The notes: a model not told the origin generated them from the sequence alone. Positions 32,207 through 41,077 are shown, counted from the stretch's first letter. The stretch is DNA of 42,684 nt from Alicyclobacillus fructus (GCF_017329605.1 NZ_JAFMTY010000027.1:1-42684), one strand, 5' to 3'. A program made the numbers and translations.

Positions 32207-32970
32207 GGGACATGGAGGGCCGCGTGGCCATCGTGACGGGCGGCGCGGGCGGCATCGGCAGCGCGACGGCGCGCCGTTTGGCCGAGCGCGGCGTGCGCGT
32301 GGTGGTGGCGGATCGCGACGAGGCGGGCGCGCGGCGCGTCGCGGACGAGATCCGGGCGGCGGGCGGCGAGGCGGAAGGGATGTTCGTCGACGTCACGGAC
32401 GAGGCGAGCGTGAACGCGCTTGTCGACGCGGCGGTGGCGCGATTCTCCCGCCTCGACATCATGTTCAACAACGCCGGCGTGTTTGGCGACGGCGCGCGAA
32501 ACTTCCTCGACGATCCGCCGGAGGAATACTTTCGCGTCGTATCCATCAACCAGCACGGCGTCTTTTATGGCATGCGTGCGGCGGCGCGCCACATGCGGCA
32601 GGCGGGCACGGGCGGCGTGATCATCAACACGGCGTCCATTTACGCGTTCATCGCGGACAGGAACCAGCTCCCGTATCACGCGAGCAAGGCGGCGGTCGTG
32701 GCCATGACCAAGGCGGCGGCGCTCGATCTCGCCCGCTACAACATCCGCGTCGTCGCAGTGGCGCCGGGGATGGTGAACACGGGCCTCGTCGACAACTGGC
32801 GGCAGGACGAGCACGTGTGGAACACGATTCAGCGGGCGCACATGCGCCGGCGTATGGCGGAGCCGGACGAGATTGCCCGCGTGGTGGCCTTTTTGGCGTC
32901 GGACGACGCGCGATTCATCAACGGGCACGCCATCTGCGTGGACGACGGCGCGCTGTCGTTCAAGAGGTGA
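32203..32970 (+). CDS. Short-chain dehydrogenase/reductase
   Basis: A 255-aa classical SDR using NAD(P)H. TGGAGGIGSA binds the cofactor, Asp36-region VVVADRDE suggests NAD preference, and NNAG is present. The catalytic set is Ser145, Tyr158 and Lys162 (YHASK). It overlaps the thioesterase stop by four bases (ATGA) with GGAGG before the start. The substrate is unknown; many relatives act on 3-hydroxyacyl-CoA, sugar or alcohol groups. The lipid context makes a hydroxyacyl thioester plausible but unproven. Confidence 0.9.
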   Translation: MRDMEGRVAIVTGGAGGIGSATARRLAERGVRVVVADRDEAGARRVADEIRAAGGEAEGMFVDVTDEASVNALVDAAVARFSRLDIMFNNAGVFGDGARNFLDDPPEEYFRVVSINQHGVFYGMRAAARHMRQAGTGGVIINTASIYAFIADRNQLPYHASKAAVVAMTKAAALDLARYNIRVVAVAPGMVNTGLVDNWRQDEHVWNTIQRAHMRRRMAEPDEIARVVAFLASDDARFINGHAICVDDGALSFKR

Positions 32971-32979
32971 TGCGACAAC

Positions 32980-33408
32980 ATGGCCAAACTCCCAGACATC
33001 GTATTGGACGTGGTGATGGAGGCGTCGCCCGAGAAAATCTGGCCGTACGTCGCGACGGCGGACGGACTCGGCGCGTGGTTCATGGGGAGCACGCTCCGTC
33101 CCATCGAGGGCGAACCGTTCTTCCTGCACGCGGGGCCGTACGGAGACTCGCCATGCCGAGTCATCGCTGTCGAACCGCCGACTCGCTTCGCGTTTGACTG
33201 GGACGCCCATTGGAGCGTGGAATTCATCCTGGAGCCACTGGATGGGCGCACCACGCGCGTGACGCTGCGGCACGCAGGGTGGGACGATGATCATGTGTCG
33301 CCCACAGGCCAGTCGCACGCTGTCATTCGCCAGATCATGGAGGGCGGCTGGAGGCGCAAGCTGACCGAAGACCTTCCGCGTGCGGTGCTCGGCTCATCGC
33401 TCATGTGA
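32980..33408 (+). CDS. SRPBCC (AHSA1-like) domain protein
   Basis: A 142-aa START-like fold protein. It opens with IVLDVVMEASPEKIWPYVATADGLGAWFM and continues with FAFDWDAHWSVEFILEPLDGRTTRVTLRHAGW, the usual AHSA1/SRPBCC pattern of a hydrophobic ligand cavity. Function is not predictable; relatives bind lipids or polyketides or assist Hsp90. It follows the SDR by 9 bases in the fabL operon direction and ends 3 bases before the convergent Rpn pseudogene, so it probably belongs to the same transcript. Confidence 0.82.
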   Translation: MAKLPDIVLDVVMEASPEKIWPYVATADGLGAWFMGSTLRPIEGEPFFLHAGPYGDSPCRVIAVEPPTRFAFDWDAHWSVEFILEPLDGRTTRVTLRHAGWDDDHVSPTGQSHAVIRQIMEGGWRRKLTEDLPRAVLGSSLM

Positions 33409-33411
33409 GCG

Positions 33412-34192
33412 TCAGTGCACCTCGCGCTGCATCTGCTCGAGTCTTTCGCGAGGCAGGCCCGTCGCTTTTTCCACAACGTCGACGGGCACCCCTTCGGCCA
33501 GCAGGCGGTGTGCAATGTCTTCGGCAGCCTCTCTGCGACCGTCTTCATACAGTTCTTCTGCCATGCGGAACACGTTCTTCAGCTCCTTCCGCAATTTTCT
33601 GCGGTCTTCGTCTGACAACGCCCTGTCACCAAACGCGAGGACGGCGCTCGCCACGAGTTCGCGCTCTTCGTCGTCCGGAACGGGCGGGAGAAGGTTGAGC
33701 ACGCGGACCATGGCTTGATGGCGGTCTTCGACGCGCATCGAGAGCGCGAGACCCAGCCGAAGGCGATCGGCGGGTTCCCATCGTCCCACGAAGGTGAGCT
33801 TCAACTTCGTCCAGTGCGTCATCGCCGTCGAGCGCGGAGAGGAACACGTTTTCCACGCGATAAATGGCGGTGCCGATGTCCAACTCCTGCGGCGCACTGG
33901 CAACATGCGCGTGGTACAAGACGACCGTGCGAATTCTGGCCTTGACCTGATTGGCAAGGCGGGCATCGTATTCCAAAAAGCGGTGAAGCGTGCGCTCGCG
34001 GCGATCCTGGAATTCCAGGTGAAACACGTCGCCGTTTGCCATCCGCCACGCCCGATCCATCCTCAGCGTGCTGGCGGGCAGTTCGGTCGTGAATGGCTCC
34101 AGTGTCTCCACGCCGCGTACCCCGAGGGCGTCAAGCGCTCCACCCGAGAGCGTGCGCGTAAGCGCCTTGAGTAAGCTGTCCTGTCCGGGCAT
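33412..34192 (-). pseudogene. Rpn-family (PD-(D/E)XK) recombination-promoting nuclease, frameshifted
   Basis: The N-terminal part reads in one frame (MPGQDSLLKALTRTLSGG..., FHLEFQDRRERTLHRFLEYDARLA, the nuclease core) and the C-terminal part in another (FVGRWEPADRLRLGLAL ... HRLLAEGVPVDVVEKATGLP). The switch falls near 33785-33800, where restoring HLR-VGRW needs a 1-base deletion or 2-base insertion. Together they make a full-length relative of DUF4351/Rpn proteins, which act as DNA nucleases promoting RecA-independent recombination. ATG 34192 is a plausible start; a GTG at 34210 is also possible. A recent mutation, a sequencing error or, less likely, programmed frameshifting could explain it. 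Confidence 0.82.
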
Positions 34193-34535
34193 CGAAGCGT
34201 ATCCCACCACCCATGATAGGAGATCCTGGTCGAAACCACAATGCGAGCCGGATTCCTCCGTGTTGCGAGGCCCGTCACGCGCCGCGCCATCCGCATGGAG
34301 GATGCCCCCAGTGTACGCCCACCCAACCCGTCCGTCGATGAGGCCGAGGAGAATGCGAACCGATGCGGTGAAAGCCGGTCATGATGTCCGCACCTGGGCG
34401 CGCGCTTCTGCGTCCTCTGTGTCCTCTCCATGCCGGAAGTCGCCTGGAAGTCGCCTGGAAGTCGCCTGCAGCTACCGGGCTCCGTCCCCGCGGGCCACCA
34501 AACCCTGCCCTTGCAACCTGCCTCCCGCCGCGCCA
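34193..34535. other. Gene-free stretch with a short tandem repeat
   Basis: No credible gene. It contains three head-to-tail 11-base copies at 34435-34467 (see repeat) and otherwise ordinary GC-rich sequence. The open frames across it have arginine/proline-rich, shadow-like composition. Confidence 0.5.
34435..34467. repeat. 11-bp tandem repeat, three perfect copies
   Basis: GGAAGTCGCCT is repeated three times without change, immediately followed by GCAG. It lies in the non-coding interval between the Rpn pseudogene and the antiporter. Likely a slippage-generated repeat with variable copy number. Confidence 0.85.
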
Positions 34536-36011
34536 CTACGGCAACATCTCCGCCGGCCCCATTCGCTCCGCCCCGAACAGCCTCCTAAGCCGCCCGATGT
34601 TTCGCCGGTCCGACAGAATCAGCAGGTGATCCCCTGCCTGAAGCTCGGTCGCGCCGCGGGGCACAATGACCTGGTCCCCTCGCACAATTGCGTAACACAG
34701 CGTGTTCTCTGGAAACTCAATCTCGACCATCTTTCGCCCGACGAGATCGGACGAAGCGTCCACCTCGACTGGCGTGATCACGGCGTTTTCGCGCGCGATG
34801 CGCACCAGTTCAAGCAGATCTCCGGACGGGGCGCGCTCCAGCAGATCGAGTTTTGCGGCGAGCGGGCGGACGGTGAGACCCTGAATCAGGGTGGACGCAA
34901 TGACGACGAAAAACACGGCGTCCAGCATGGGCGCGGGCGTGTAGGCGGGCGAGAGCATGGCCGTCATCACGAGTACGATGGGAACCGCGCCGCGCAGCCC
35001 GGCCCACGAGATAAACACCTTCTCCGCCGCGGAGAAGCGCATGCCGATGGTCGAGATCCAGACGGCAACGGGCCGCGCCAGAAAGAGGGCGCCTGCGGCG
35101 AGCAGCACGCCCGGCACGAGGATGGACCCAAGCCGCGCGGGGGAAATTTGCAGGCCCAGCACGACAAACATCACGATGTGCATGGTCCAGGACAGCCCCT
35201 CGTGAAACCGCAGGATGCTGTGGCGATGCTCGAGCCTGCGGTTGCCCATCACCACCGCCGCGGTGTAGACGGCGAGAAAGCCACTGCCGTGCAGCAGGAC
35301 GGCGACGCTGTAGCTGAGCAGCGCAAACGCGAGGGAGAGCGTCGGGTACAGGCCGCCCGTGTCGAGCTTGATGCGCTGATTGGCCAGCGAGCCGAGGTAT
35401 CCGATCACGGCCCCCGCAATGAGGCCCATTGCCATTTGCAGGGCGAAGGTCGAGATCGCATAACCGAGCGCACTCCACGGTCTGCCTATGCCGTGTTCCG
35501 ACCACTGAATGAGCAGGATGGTCAGAAAGAACGCCATGGGATCGTTCGTGCCCGATTCCACTTCCAGGACATCCACCAGGCGCCGGCGCAGCGGCTGCCG
35601 GCCGAGGATGGAGAAGACCGAGGCGGCATCCGTCGAACTCACTGCGACGCCGAGAAGCGCCGCCGCGTACCATGGGAGGTGAAGCAGCGCGTGTGCCATG
35701 ACGGTCAGGATGGCGCCGCTGATGACGACGCCCGCGGTGGCGAGCGACAGGGCCGGTTTCCACACGCTGCGGATGCGGTCGAGCGGGGTGTGCAGGCCGC
35801 CTTCGAACAGGATGAGAATGAGCGCGAGATAGCCGATGGATTGGGCGACGGAGATGGGGACGTGGGGACCAAGCCGGAGTCCGCCCGGGCCGAGCAACAT
35901 GCCGATGGTCACGAAGCCAATGAGTACCGGAAATCCTAACCGATTGCCGAGGTGCGCGGACCATACGCCCGCAAGCAAAATGAGTGAAAGAATGAGCAGG
36001 AAAGTCTCCAT
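34536..36011 (-). CDS. CPA1-family cation/proton antiporter with TrkA-C-like domain (NhaP2/CvrA-like)
   Basis: A 491-aa transporter. About 12 membrane helices cover residues 1-390 with the ion-binding stretch LGVAVSSTDAASVFSILG and ESGTNDPMAFFLTIL (the Asp of the ND/DP motif) and WAGLRGAVPIVL. A soluble C-terminal TrkA-C-type domain of about 80 residues follows (DLVGRKMVEIEFPENTLCYAIVRGDQVIVPRGATELQAGDHLLI) and may bind a regulatory nucleotide such as c-di-AMP. It exchanges K+ or Na+ for protons, useful for pH balance. AAAGGAGG is 6 bases before ATG 36011. No ydaO-type riboswitch was recognised in the 36012-36276 leader. Confidence 0.9.
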   Translation of the reverse strand: METFLLILSLILLAGVWSAHLGNRLGFPVLIGFVTIGMLLGPGGLRLGPHVPISVAQSIGYLALILILFEGGLHTPLDRIRSVWKPALSLATAGVVISGAILTVMAHALLHLPWYAAALLGVAVSSTDAASVFSILGRQPLRRRLVDVLEVESGTNDPMAFFLTILLIQWSEHGIGRPWSALGYAISTFALQMAMGLIAGAVIGYLGSLANQRIKLDTGGLYPTLSLAFALLSYSVAVLLHGSGFLAVYTAAVVMGNRRLEHRHSILRFHEGLSWTMHIVMFVVLGLQISPARLGSILVPGVLLAAGALFLARPVAVWISTIGMRFSAAEKVFISWAGLRGAVPIVLVMTAMLSPAYTPAPMLDAVFFVVIASTLIQGLTVRPLAAKLDLLERAPSGDLLELVRIARENAVITPVEVDASSDLVGRKMVEIEFPENTLCYAIVRGDQVIVPRGATELQAGDHLLILSDRRNIGRLRRLFGAERMGPAEMLP

Positions 36012-36276
36012 TTTTGCCTCCTTTTGAGAAATCGAAGTTCATGCGCGATAGGCGATGAGCGAGACGGTCACCGGAATCCAGTGCGATGAATACGTCGGAG
36101 ATGGTTTTGCAATCAGGGTCTGAATCGGGTGGGATGATGCAGGAACCAAGGGGAAGACAGGGATGGGATCCCTATTCCGATTATCCTTAGTTTAACACAT
36201 ATATTTGAGTGTGTAAAGAAAGTTGTGCTGCTTCCGGTTCGGGCAAGGCCGGGCGCCGGGGCACCCGTTCACTTCA

Positions 36277-36423
36277 TCAGCTTCGGAATGTCTTGGCATA
36301 CGATCCGGCTTGCAGCACGAACGCGCTCGATGCACTCGCCGGATTCTGAATCGAAACCTTACGGGTCGCTCCGAGGCATACGAGGAAGTTCGTCGGCGGT
36401 GCCAAGCGCTTCTTCTGCGCCAC
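36277..36423 (-). CDS. 48-aa ORF with strong ribosome site
   Basis: GTG 36423 has GGAAGGAGG with a 7-base spacer. The product begins MAQKKRLAPPTNFLVCLGAT and continues with a Ser/Ala-rich section ending SYAKTFRS. It has no obvious signal peptide or helix and is not recognised. Because the site is excellent and the frame has good third positions, it is probably translated. It is divergent from the L,D-transpeptidase. An alternative frame starting ATG 36569 (GERYVFWRGLGFARAAVVEVKG) overlaps its upstream side without a ribosome site. Confidence 0.5.
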   Translation of the reverse strand: MAQKKRLAPPTNFLVCLGATRKVSIQNPASASSAFVLQAGSYAKTFRS

Positions 36424-36594
36424 GGTCGAACCTCCTTCCGTCGGAGCATGCCATAGCTCATGCGCGCAGAAGCTCCCTTGACCTCGACAACCGCCGCGCG
36501 GGCAAACCCAAGTCCACGCCAGAACACGTAACGCTCCCCCGCCATGCGCAGGAGCAGCCGCTCGCACATAGGCTGAGGGCGGAGGCGATCCGCC

Positions 36595-36978
36595 GTGGCG
36601 AAGTACGAAATCATCGTCGATCTTTCCGACAGGCGCTTATATCTGCTCGAAGCGGGGAAGGTGATCCGCGCGTTTCCCGTCGGGATCGGCAAGATGGTGA
36701 CCCGGACGCCCATCGGGCAGTACACCATTGTCAACAAGGAGCCGAATCCCGGCGGGCCCTTCGGCGCGTACTGGATGGGCCTGTCCAAGCCGCACTATGG
36801 CATTCATGGCACGAACGATCCGTCGAGCATCGGCAAGCTCGTCTCGCACGGGTGCATCCGCATGTCCAACGAGGACGTCATCTGGCTCGCCCACACGGTG
36901 CCGCTAGGAACGCCGGTGACGATACGGCCGTATTGGCGGCGTAGTGGGGCTCCCATGGCGTACAAAGGCTCGGACTGA
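36595..36978 (+). CDS. Minimal L,D-transpeptidase (YkuD domain)
   Basis: A 127-aa YkuD-domain protein that would form 3-3 cross-links or attach proteins to peptidoglycan. Catalytic Cys87 with His85 lies in [12 protein letters not shown], and His71 in YGIHGTND. Residues 4-17 ([19 protein letters not shown]) are the usual first strands. There is no signal peptide or LysM module; Bacillus YkuD is about 164 aa with LysM. GTG 36595 has GGAGG 9 bases upstream. The lack of export signal is odd for a wall enzyme: it may act inside the forespore/mother cell, use another export route, or have a longer true start. Confidence 0.87.
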   Translation: MAKYEIIVDLSDRRLYLLEAGKVIRAFPVGIGKMVTRTPIGQYTIVNKEPNPGGPFGAYWMGLSKPHYGIHGTNDPSSIGKLVSHGCIRMSNEDVIWLAHTVPLGTPVTIRPYWRRSGAPMAYKGSD

Positions 36979-37097
36979 CACGGATCCGCTGCCACTCGCA
37001 AAATACGCTCCCCCAATGTGGAGGACCAGAAGGATCGAGCGCGGCGCGAGGAGAAATGCCTTCTCAGAACTGTCAAAGGTGAAGGGGAGCGCGGGGG

Positions 37098-38414
37098 ATG
37101 CGAGCATCACGTCATGTTGAGCGAATCACGGCCGCTGTGTCGTTGGCCTGCCTTTTCACTTGGATGGCGGCGCCAAAGCTCGAAGCGCAGGTGATACATC
37201 GCTTGCCATCGATCGAGGCGGCGCGCGCGAGTTTCGTGCTACCCGGGCGTACTCTCTATCGAGTGGCCTCGCCGCCTTCCGGAGGCGACGGCTTTCTTGC
37301 GGTGGCGGCGCTGCGCATTGGAACGGCCTCCATCCCGATGGATCTCTGGGTCACGGGTTCTTCGGACTCGGGTGAGGTGTGCGTCCCGCTCGACATTCTG
37401 CAGAAGGCTTTGGATTCCATCGGTTTTCGTTCCACCTGGAATGCGACTCCATTCACCTGGGCGATACAGACACCCACATCGCGCGCGGACACGTGGGGGT
37501 TCCCCGTCGGAACCGGGATTGGAGCGGTGGAGGTGGATGGGAGCCTGGTCACCAGGCTCAACGTCGTTCCCGGCGTGGATCTGACGTCTGGATGGAACGG
37601 CGTCGACACGGCCTTTTTGCCGCTGTCTCAGGTTTCGCAACTGCTCGCAGATGTCGGCGTGCAGAACACGTGGGACGGCGCCTCGCGGGTGTGGACGTGG
37701 GTCCCGCCTCTCCAAACGAGCGAGCCGCTTGGCCCATCCCAGGGTGTCGAGCAAGTGCGGTCGGACCTATTGGCCAGCGGAGCGAACATCGTGCTCCGGA
37801 ATCTGCAGGTGGACGGAGACGTGATCGTCGCTCCGTCTTCTGACGGTTCTGTTTCGCTCGATCACGTCAGCATCGATGGCAAGCTGGTCATCCTGGAGAG
37901 TTCGGGTGCACCCATCCAACTTACGGACATCGCATCGCCTCGCATCGACGTCGATAGCGAGGGGCCCGTGTCCATCCAACTCAGCGGCGGAGCCGTCGGC
38001 GTTCTCGACGTGTTGCCTGGCGTGGGCGGTGTTCAAGTCGCGAGTTCGAAATCGTCTGTGCTCGAGGTGGACGACTTTGCGACATCAGCGGTCGTGCTCG
38101 CGGGAAGCGCCTATGAGTCTGCGGAGATCCGAGCTGACGATGGCGTCCTGAAGGCCGAAGCTTCCCTTCCTCTCGTTAGAGTGCAGGCTTCGGGCGTCAC
38201 GCTCACCGTGGGGCAAGGTCAGACCATCGGCCTGCTGCAGGTGTCGCCAGCGGTGAACGGTTTCTCTGTGGACAACTTCGGAACCATTCAGTTTCTCGTG
38301 AACAGTTCGCCACATCCGGTGTCAACAGAGGGCACCGGCGCGGTCGAAGCCGCGATGGGGGCGATGACCACCTCGCAGGCAAGTGGGGCGGCACCGGGCG
38401 CCACGGGAGCGTGA
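37098..38414 (+). CDS. Secreted protein with two copper-amine-oxidase-N-like modules and beta-repeat tail
   Basis: A 438-aa protein with a signal peptide (cleavage near LEA-Q31). Two stalk-like repeats follow: VCVPLDILQKALDSIGFRSTW and the later AFLPLSQVSQLLADVGVQNTW, each in the P-L...L...LG(V/I)...W pattern of CAO-N-like domains. The rest reads as a beta-solenoid of short strands (VLRNLQVDGDVIV, SIDGKLVILES). No catalytic motif is visible, so a surface/wall structural or binding role is likely. It is a clear relative of the protein at 41215 (VVLRNLQVDG and SVS(L)..VS..GK(L/I)V are shared). GGGGAG precedes ATG 37098. Confidence 0.8.
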   Translation: MRASRHVERITAAVSLACLFTWMAAPKLEAQVIHRLPSIEAARASFVLPGRTLYRVASPPSGGDGFLAVAALRIGTASIPMDLWVTGSSDSGEVCVPLDILQKALDSIGFRSTWNATPFTWAIQTPTSRADTWGFPVGTGIGAVEVDGSLVTRLNVVPGVDLTSGWNGVDTAFLPLSQVSQLLADVGVQNTWDGASRVWTWVPPLQTSEPLGPSQGVEQVRSDLLASGANIVLRNLQVDGDVIVAPSSDGSVSLDHVSIDGKLVILESSGAPIQLTDIASPRIDVDSEGPVSIQLSGGAVGVLDVLPGVGGVQVASSKSSVLEVDDFATSAVVLAGSAYESAEIRADDGVLKAEASLPLVRVQASGVTLTVGQGQTIGLLQVSPAVNGFSVDNFGTIQFLVNSSPHPVSTEGTGAVEAAMGAMTTSQASGAAPGATGA

Positions 38415-38568
38415 AGGGGCTTCCCTCACACCCCCACCATCTCCCGCGCGCTCGCGCCCTCGTTCGATCCGGCTAGCATCTGCCCGACTCAATCCCGGGT
38501 TCGTCGGCGTTAGCCGCTCATGACGAAAACATGGCTTCCTTCGCTTCTTCCCCCTGTAACGTGCCACG

Positions 38569-38606
38569 AAAAAACGCAGGGACGTGCGCTAGCACTTCCC
38601 TGCGTT
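38569..38606 (-). terminator. Intrinsic terminator of the phosphatase/kinase/Wzz operon
   Basis: On the minus strand AACGCAGGGA...TCCCTGCGTT is a 10-bp stem extended inward by GTGC/GCAC (one mismatch between), with loop GCTA. It is followed by TTTTTT (38574-38569). It begins 20 bases after the Wzz-like stop, so it is the end of that operon. Confidence 0.9.
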
Positions 38607-38625
38607 GATGAATTGCCCGGATACG

Positions 38626-39309
38626 TCAACCCAACCGGTATTCCTCCACCACGCCAAGAACCGGCAACTGTAAGAGCCGCTCCGCATCCTCCGGCGTGCG
38701 AATGCGATAGTCCAGGTATTCGCGGAGGAAAGCGACACCGATGCCCACGATGAGGCCCAAAATGAACGCGACCGCCACGTTCAGCTTCTTGTTCGGCTTC
38801 ACCGGCTTCGCGTTCGGCTGGACAACGGCGCGATCGACAATTTGCACGTTCTCGACATTCATGAGCTGCGCGGCCCGGTGCTGAAACGTGGTTGCGAGTG
38901 CATTGGCGATGGACACCGCCTGCGCCTCGTTCGGAGCAATGACCTTGACGTCAATCACCTGGCTCTGGGTCGGAGATGACACGGTGATCATCTTGTCGAG
39001 CTGCGCCGTTGTGTACGGCAGGTGAAGCTCATCGATGACCGAGCTTTCAATGGAGTTGCTCTTGATGATGGCGCTGTAGGTGTTGACGAGCGCCTGATTC
39101 GCCATGATGGAATCGTACTCCAGAGCCATCTGTGCGGCGGAATTCTGCGGCTGATTGACCAGAAGCGTCGTGTCCGCCTCGTACTGCGGGTGAAGCACGA
39201 AAAACGACAAGAGCCCGCTGACCACCGCCGCAACAATAGGGATGATGACCACCGGGAGCCAGTTCCGGCGGATGACCCGCCAGTAATGCAAGAGTTCATT
39301 CTCTTCCAC
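38626..39309 (-). CDS. Wzz/BY-kinase modulator (YwqC/CapA-like chain-length protein)
   Basis: A 227-aa membrane protein that normally activates the BY-kinase and sets polymer chain length. Two helices (VVIIPIVAAVVSGLLSFFVL near the N-terminus and VAVAFILGLIVGIGVAFLREYLDY near the C-terminus) flank an outside domain. The Pro-rich segment NAKPVKPNKKLN before TM2 is the Wzz hallmark. GTG 39309 fits AAGGAG (11-base gap, slightly long). The frame opening at 39402 overlaps the kinase gene and is rejected. It starts 28 bases after the kinase stop. Confidence 0.88.
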   Translation of the reverse strand: MEENELLHYWRVIRRNWLPVVIIPIVAAVVSGLLSFFVLHPQYEADTTLLVNQPQNSAAQMALEYDSIMANQALVNTYSAIIKSNSIESSVIDELHLPYTTAQLDKMITVSSPTQSQVIDVKVIAPNEAQAVSIANALATTFQHRAAQLMNVENVQIVDRAVVQPNAKPVKPNKKLNVAVAFILGLIVGIGVAFLREYLDYRIRTPEDAERLLQLPVLGVVEEYRLG

Positions 39310-39337
39310 GTGCAGTAGCGCTCCTTCCGTATGTCCT

Positions 39338-40054
39338 TCAGGGTGTGGCGATGGGCTGCTGCGACGACGTTTGGTAGTAGCGGTAGTAGTAATAATAGGC
39401 ATCCGTGCGAGAGCGTTTGACGCGGTTCAGCACGACGCCCAACAGGTGCGCGTCGACCTGCTGCAAGGTCTGCACCGCACGCTTCACGTGATTGCGGTGC
39501 GACTTCTGCGAATCAATCACAAACAGCACGCCGTCCGCCGCTCGAGACAACGCGAGGGTGTCCGACACGGAGAGAACCGGCGGGCTGTCGATCACGACGA
39601 GATCGAAGCGTTCCCGCAACTCGTGCATCAGGTCCACCATGGCGCGGCTCGACGCGAGTTCCGACGGATTAGGGGGGAGGGGGCCGCAGGGCAAAATGGA
39701 CAGCCGTTCCACGCCGCTCGCCAGGATACAGTCGTCCAACGACCGCTCTCGGATGAGCAGCGAGGTGAGGCCGTGAATGTTCGTCACCTGAAACCGACGG
39801 TGAATGTTGGGCCTGCGAAGATCCGCGTCGACGAGCAGGACACGCTTTTCGGATTGCGCGGACACCACGGCGAGATTGCAGGCCGTGGTGGACTTGCCCT
39901 CGCCGGGCGCGGAACTTGTGACCAAGATGGTCCGGGTCTCATGCACCACGCTTGCGAACTGGATGTTGGTCCTCAGCGTGCGGTACTCTTCCGCCAGCGA
40001 GGACGTGGGGTCCTCGAGCGTGACGAGTTTCTCTTTCTGTCGCTTGGACGCCAA
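39338..40054 (-). CDS. Bacterial tyrosine kinase (CpsD/CapB/YwqD-like)
   Basis: A 238-aa BY-kinase that autophosphorylates on a C-terminal tyrosine cluster and can phosphorylate other proteins. Walker A is TSSAPGEGKST (Lys54), Walker A' is LLVDADLRRP (Asp76, Asp78), and Walker B is LVVIDSPPV (Asp156). Tyr220-224, Tyr226 and Tyr227 form the tail cluster (DAYYYYYRYYQ). TTG 40054 follows AAAGGGAGTG at an 8-base spacing; an upstream in-frame ATG at 40114 has no such site and its extra 20 residues are atypical. Middle gene of a three-gene operon with its phosphatase and membrane activator. Confidence 0.93.
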   Translation of the reverse strand: MASKRQKEKLVTLEDPTSSLAEEYRTLRTNIQFASVVHETRTILVTSSAPGEGKSTTACNLAVVSAQSEKRVLLVDADLRRPNIHRRFQVTNIHGLTSLLIRERSLDDCILASGVERLSILPCGPLPPNPSELASSRAMVDLMHELRERFDLVVIDSPPVLSVSDTLALSRAADGVLFVIDSQKSHRNHVKRAVQTLQQVDAHLLGVVLNRVKRSRTDAYYYYYRYYQTSSQQPIATP

Positions 40055-40154
40055 CGGTGTGCACTCCCTTTCTGTTTCAGTCGCGAGGATGGGTGGCAAC
40101 AGACGAAGTGTCATTCGACAGAATGTGTCACGATTCCTGTTTCGGCGATGGCGT

Positions 40155-40958
40155 TTATCGCCTGATCATCGACCACAGCTGATGAACGGTTCGTCGTCTC
40201 ACCATCACCGGCTCGATACAGGCCATCTCTTCGCCGTTCCATACTCGCTCCGCGTTTTCCATCAGCCGAGCGGCGACTTGAGGGCCGAGGCGCATTTCCA
40301 CTGCGTCGTACGCTTCGCGAAGCCTGGGAGGTCGGCGCTCGACACCGTGCGAATCGGATGCGAGCACATGGGCGAGGCCGCGCTCGACGAGTTCCCACGC
40401 CCACGCACCGGCGTCGCGGCGGGGGCCTGGCAGGAGCGCCCCGGCCGTGATCTGCAGATAAGCGCCTTGTTCCACCAGTGCCTCGAGAAGGCGCACTTCA
40501 CGCCGCGCCCAGCCATAGCGCTCCGGATGAGCGATGATGGGGCGGAACCCGCGGATGATGAGCTCGTGGATGTACGCCTCGACATCGCGGTGAGCGAAAT
40601 CCTCGAGGGGCGAAAATTCAATCAGCGCGTATCCCGTCGTTCCCAGCGTGGCCACCTTGTCCTGAAGAAGGGCGTCTTTCAGGAAGTCGGATGCGTACAG
40701 TTCGGCGCCAAGTTGCATGGCAAGGCTTCGCTCTCTCGCCGCCGCCTGGACGCGCCCGTAGGCACGTTCGATGGCATGCTCTGCCTCGGTGCCAACGTTG
40801 TGCATGCGCGGGTGGAACCGGTGCGGTGTCGCGATGACCTGACGCACGCCGTTCGCCACGAGTGCGTCGACGAGCTGCACGGCCTCATCCAGGGTGCTCG
40901 GCCCATCGTCGACGCCGGGAAGCAGATGGACGTGGATATCAGTCAGGACCGTGGACAT
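40155..40958 (-). CDS. PHP-type protein-tyrosine phosphatase (CpsB/YwqE-like)
   Basis: A 267-aa manganese-dependent PHP-fold phosphatase that removes phosphate from the BY-kinase tail. Metal ligands are seen in DIHVHLLPGVDDGP (His9, His11, Asp17), TPHRFHP, GAELYASDF, RPIIAHPERYGW and SDSHG, the full family order. GAGGG precedes ATG 40958. It is the first gene of the operon; kinase and Wzz-like genes follow. Usual family role is control of capsule or exopolysaccharide synthesis, but no glycosyltransferase or flippase gene accompanies it here. Confidence 0.93.
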   Translation of the reverse strand: MSTVLTDIHVHLLPGVDDGPSTLDEAVQLVDALVANGVRQVIATPHRFHPRMHNVGTEAEHAIERAYGRVQAAARERSLAMQLGAELYASDFLKDALLQDKVATLGTTGYALIEFSPLEDFAHRDVEAYIHELIIRGFRPIIAHPERYGWARREVRLLEALVEQGAYLQITAGALLPGPRRDAGAWAWELVERGLAHVLASDSHGVERRPPRLREAYDAVEMRLGPQVAARLMENAERVWNGEEMACIEPVMVRRRTVHQLWSMIRR

Positions 40959-41077
40959 TTCGAACCCTCGCTTTTGTCAGACTCCTCTATTCTACTAAAG
41001 ACGCCTTTTCTCGCATAGCGTTTTATGCCCAAGAAGAGCCGGCCGAAATTTGACCCGAGCGAGGCATCAAAAAACTA

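Noticed and set aside
34063-34536. Minus-strand 157-codon frame
   Set aside because: Arg/Pro-rich composition, overlap with the Rpn gene in another frame and no ribosome site.
36012-36276. ydaO (c-di-AMP) riboswitch before the cation antiporter
   Set aside because: Expected by analogy for a K+ transporter, but the conserved motifs could not be found in the leader.
36192-36788. 198-codon minus-strand frame across the L,D-transpeptidase start
   Set aside because: It runs antisense to the transpeptidase with no ribosome site. Its later part is off-frame to the better-started 48-codon ORF. A short internal piece looks protein-like, but not enough to call.
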